64,000 nt of DNA from Pelomonas sp. BJYL3. GTDB taxonomy: Bacteria; Pseudomonadota; Gammaproteobacteria; Burkholderiales; Burkholderiaceae_C. The position numbers and the translations under genes were made by a program. Of this stretch, positions 63,853 to 64,000 are shown piece by piece. The notes below the pieces were generated by a model, which saw nothing but the letters and a program-made list of their open reading frames with translations, ran no database searches and was not told the DNA's origin. Location of the stretch: positions 744,001 to 808,000 of the forward strand of contig NZ_JANZKX010000001.1 in NCBI RefSeq assembly GCF_027257975.1, written 5' to 3'. The number at the start of each line of letters is the position of its first letter. The first letter of the stretch is position 1.

Positions 63853-63933
63853 TCAGCTCACTCGGCAAAGAAGCGGGACGGGGTGAAAGGGGCGGCGGGT
63901 CGGCAGGACCTGCGGCGGGCGGTTCGGACTCAT
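63853..63933 (-). CDS. Possible 26-codon leader ORF
   Basis: ATG 63933 preceded by GGGAGACAAGA, reading 26 codons (Pro- and Arg-rich) to a TGA four bases before the ParB-like start codon. The good ribosome binding site and near-contact with the next gene suggest translational coupling, but short GC-rich frames arise by chance. The remaining bases to 64000 show nothing identifiable. Confidence 0.3.
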   Translation of the reverse strand: MSPNRPPQVLPTRRPFHPVPLLCRVS

Positions 63934-64000
63934 TCTTGTCTCCCTGGCCCGGCGGCTGCTAACGCGCTGCCGGTGCGCCTGGATTTTCACCAAAGCCGCG

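Overview
The window is GC-rich, densely coded chromosome from a betaproteobacterium, most likely order Burkholderiales (Roseateles/Rubrivivax/Leptothrix-like). This is inferred from the canonical mraZ-rsmH-ftsL-ftsI-murE-murF-mraY-murD-ftsW order, an enlarged MurD, a GltI-type aspartate/glutamate binding protein and the DUF families seen; it is not proven. No tRNA, rRNA operon, CRISPR array or intact insertion sequence was found.

Layout. 1-10771 (minus strand): division and cell wall (dcw) cluster, read from a sigma-70 promoter upstream of mraZ that overlaps MraZ-box-like repeats. 11022-27458: a sugar locus, probably for laminarin-type beta-1,3-glucan. It holds a LacI-family repressor, a TonB-dependent receptor, the SapC / JmjC-like cupin / flavin halogenase trio, a CUT1 ABC transporter, a GH1 beta-glucosidase, a diguanylate cyclase, a lipoprotein GH16 glucanase and glucokinase. 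Four near-identical palindromes (TGAAAGCGSTTTCA) stand before the receptor, the ABC operon, the GH16 gene and glucokinase, and a degenerate copy precedes lacI, so the locus looks like one regulon. 27662-34300: hybrid histidine kinase, amino-acid-type binding protein, alpha carbonic anhydrase, Bcr/CflA-type MFS exporter and a Gfo/Idh/MocA oxidoreductase whose 3' end overlaps the RNase P RNA gene (rnpB, minus). 34697-42479: a large unknown lipoprotein, cysK, an FHA membrane protein overlapping a secreted trypsin-like protease, a DUF3025 protein and pyrC.

42680-44374 is a decayed chromosomal integron. An intI pseudogene joins the N-terminus of an IntI1-like integrase directly to its C-terminus. 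Divergent from it are two lower-GC cassettes (DUF2625 and DUF4826) separated by a well-formed attC site. 44473-52978: gltI, a LysR regulator, an Atm1-like ABC exporter, acyl-CoA thioesterase, FAD oxidoreductase, SGNH hydrolase, crotonase, a DUF1569 lipoprotein and an alpha/beta hydrolase. 53053-60586 (minus): a fatty-acid beta-oxidation operon resembling Bacillus fadN-fadA-fadE, headed by a TetR repressor with a perfect palindromic operator. It contains a long imperfect palindrome exactly between fadN and a DUF4442 gene. 60889-64000: HNH nuclease, TipAS-domain protein, glycine-zipper lipoprotein, a small orphan ORF and a ParB/SbnI-like protein.

In the sugar locus the inferred flow is: GH16 cuts the polysaccharide at the cell surface, the TonB receptor imports oligosaccharides to the periplasm, the ABC system moves them to the cytoplasm, GH1 releases glucose and glucokinase phosphorylates it. 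The roles of SapC, cupin and halogenase in such loci are not established and are the most interesting open question here.
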